Below, piece after piece: positions 7,105 through 8,332 of a DNA stretch of 8,332 bases. Each line of letters starts with the position of its first letter. The first letter of the stretch is position 1. The notes beneath the pieces were generated by a model, which did no database searches, had not been told where the DNA came from, and saw nothing but the letters and a program-made list of their open reading frames with translations. This DNA comes from Ruminococcus sp. UNK.MGS-30 (lineage in GTDB: Bacteria > Bacillota > Clostridia > Oscillospirales > Ruminococcaceae): NCBI GenBank assembly GCA_000980705.1, contig LBCK01000015.1, positions 1-8,332 on the forward strand, read 5' to 3'. Both the position numbers and the translations under genes were made by a program.

Positions 7105-8283
7105 ATGTGTGTATGTGTTTCTTACTCAGAAGTTAAATCGGAGATACAACAACAATTAAAAAGAAAAGCACTGATTCCAATTTTAGGTTCTGGATTTACA
7201 AAGGGTTGTGCCAGTCGAAATGGAACAGTTCCTTCCGGGGCTGATTATAAGGAATATATGATAGATCAGATAATGAAAATACGTGGTTATGATGATTCGA
7301 AAAGACTCGACTACGAAAAGAAACAATTCCCTGATATATCTACGATCTATCATGAGATTGTTCCAAAGAATAATCAAAGAAATTATTTAAGAAATAATTT
7401 TACAAAGGTTGAGTTACCCTTAGAAAAAAAGAAGTTTCTCAATATCAACTGGCCATATATTTATACATTAAATTCTGATGATGCAATTGAAAACAATAGT
7501 AGATATGAAACTGTTATTTATTCTAATCGAGAAATCTCACATGAAATTTTTTCGACTGAAAAATGCACAATTAAACTCCATGGTGATGTCTATGATATTT
7601 TGAAATATGAAGATTCAAAGTGTGAGATTTTTGATCTCCAACAGTATGTTCATAGTTTGTACGAAAACAGAATCCTTTTGGATAAGCTGAAGCATGATTA
7701 TGAGTTCACAAATCTAATGTACATTGGGTGTAGTCTTTCAAATGAGATTGACTTGTTATCAATTTCTTCAAAAGCCACAATTAATGGAAACCGTTATTAT
7801 TGCACTACAAAACAACCTGACGAAGATGATCTTTTGATGCTGTCTAAATACGGAATTACTCACTGCGTAATATTTGATTCTTATGATGCAATATATACTG
7901 AACTAGTGGCTTCTGCGGAAGAGGCTGAAAAAATTGGAAAAAGTGACCTAGATGAATATAAAACTTTTGAGATTACAGAGTTGCAGAATGGATTTGACAT
8001 AAATAAGGCGTATCTATTCCATGGTAAGTCTTTAATTAATAAAGAAAGGCACGTGTGTCTTCCTAGCTTTTTCATTTCTAGGAAGATTACAGATCAATTG
8101 GCAACAAATATAAGAACCAAAGGGACTCAAATTTTAGTTGGTTCTGGATGCAGTGGAAAAACATATGTTACAATTGATCTTGCTAGAAGGATTGTTGATA
8201 AAGATGTCTTTGTATTTCAATCCCGAGAACGAATAAAGGAAACACTGATTAAATCTTCCCATTACGCAGCAAATATGGTATAA
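7105..8283 (+). CDS. SIR2-like domain protein with truncated P-loop NTPase (probable SIR2-STAND remnant)
   Basis: A 392-residue protein. The N-terminal part (about 15-270) is a SIR2-like (SIR2_2 type) domain. PILGSGFT (25-32) is the NAD-binding glycine loop, YTLNSDD (120-126) carries Asn123 in the place of the sirtuin TxN motif, KLHGD (157-161) carries the catalytic-type His159, and LMYIGCSLSNEID (204-216) is the later conserved strand. Such domains act as NADases in anti-phage abortive systems (family knowledge). A linker (about 275-340) follows, then ILVGSGCSGKTYV, with a Walker A GSGCSGKT at 346-353. The protein stops 39 residues later, without Walker B or sensor repeats, so the NTPase cannot be complete. 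ATG 7105 is preferred because GGAGG (7095-7099) lies five bases upstream; in-frame starts at 7093 (ATG) and 7054 (TTG) lack one. The gene is far more AT-rich than its neighbours, suggesting separate acquisition. It may be a pseudogene or a shortened NADase. Confidence 0.8.
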   Translation: MCVCVSYSEVKSEIQQQLKRKALIPILGSGFTKGCASRNGTVPSGADYKEYMIDQIMKIRGYDDSKRLDYEKKQFPDISTIYHEIVPKNNQRNYLRNNFTKVELPLEKKKFLNINWPYIYTLNSDDAIENNSRYETVIYSNREISHEIFSTEKCTIKLHGDVYDILKYEDSKCEIFDLQQYVHSLYENRILLDKLKHDYEFTNLMYIGCSLSNEIDLLSISSKATINGNRYYCTTKQPDEDDLLMLSKYGITHCVIFDSYDAIYTELVASAEEAEKIGKSDLDEYKTFEITELQNGFDINKAYLFHGKSLINKERHVCLPSFFISRKITDQLATNIRTKGTQILVGSGCSGKTYVTIDLARRIVDKDVFVFQSRERIKETLIKSSHYAANMV

Positions 8284-8284
8284 T
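8256..8284 (+). promoter_or_regulatory. Probable promoter of the gene starting at 8319
   Basis: A perfect TATAAT at 8279-8284 is preceded by TGG at 8276-8278 (extended -10). The best -35 at 17-base spacing is TTCCCA (8256-8261), which matches only half of the consensus, so the extended -10 would carry most of the activity. The box contains the TAA stop of the SIR2-like gene (8281-8283). Confidence 0.5.
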
Positions 8285-8318
8285 AGAAAAAAGACAAAAA
8301 AGCAGGAGGAAAAGACAA

Positions 8319-8332
8319 ATGAGCCAGATGAC
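8319..8332 (+). CDS. Start of an unidentified gene, cut by window edge
   Basis: An ATG at 8319 opens a frame reading Met-Ser-Gln-Met and continues off the window. AGGAGGA (8304-8310) lies about nine bases upstream, an almost ideal ribosome binding site, and a TATAAT box lies about 35 bases upstream. Too little is visible to name a product. It is separated by 35 bases from the stop of the SIR2-like gene and probably has its own promoter. Confidence 0.6.

Noticed and set aside
5293..8293. Near-identical promoter strings TATGGTATA-plus-A-rich at 5293 and 8274
   Set aside because: Both match the extended -10 consensus common in Bacillota, so the shared nine bases are expected and do not show a repeated mobile sequence.
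1..8332. tRNA gene, CRISPR array, insertion sequence or retron
   Set aside because: No cloverleaf, regularly spaced repeats, transposase motifs or reverse transcriptase motifs were seen on either strand.

Overview
This looks like the end of an integrated prophage or phage-derived element in a Gram-positive (Bacillota) genome, most likely a gut or rumen Clostridia lineage such as Ruminococcus or another Oscillospiraceae. The lineage is inferred from three things: strong AGGAGG-type ribosome binding sites, the paired large serine recombinases, and the AAA-ATPase/PD-(D/E)XK gene type, which is common in such genomes. No rRNA, tRNA or CRISPR array was seen. All supported genes are on the plus strand.

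Left part (1-5199): a tightly packed run with no visible terminator inside it. It starts with a holin truncated by the window edge. Next come an N-acetylmuramoyl-L-alanine amidase endolysin, a 63-residue SHOCT-like protein, and a large serine recombinase. A 140-residue protein with only the Recombinase (DNA-binding) domain follows, then a second large serine recombinase. Gaps range from a 1-base overlap to 30 bases, so this is probably one transcription unit joining lysis and integration/excision functions. An 11-bp perfect-stem terminator at 5208-5250 closes it. An attachment site, if this is a prophage end, would be expected at or beyond this point, but none could be identified from one window.

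Right part (5251-8332): two separately expressed accessory genes and the start of a third. The first has a near-consensus sigma-A promoter and encodes a 522-residue AAA-ATPase-like protein fused to a PD-(D/E)XK nuclease. The second is much more AT-rich and encodes a SIR2-like NAD-binding domain, followed by a P-loop that is cut off 39 residues after its Walker A threonine. It is probably the remnant or truncated form of a SIR2-STAND anti-phage defence protein. Its stop codon lies inside a TATAAT box that appears to drive a third gene starting at 8319 and running off the window.

Together, the window suggests the integrase-bearing end of a prophage followed by accessory genes of defence type. 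The most unusual items are the three-protein serine recombinase cassette transcribed with the lysis genes and the shortened SIR2-NTPase gene.
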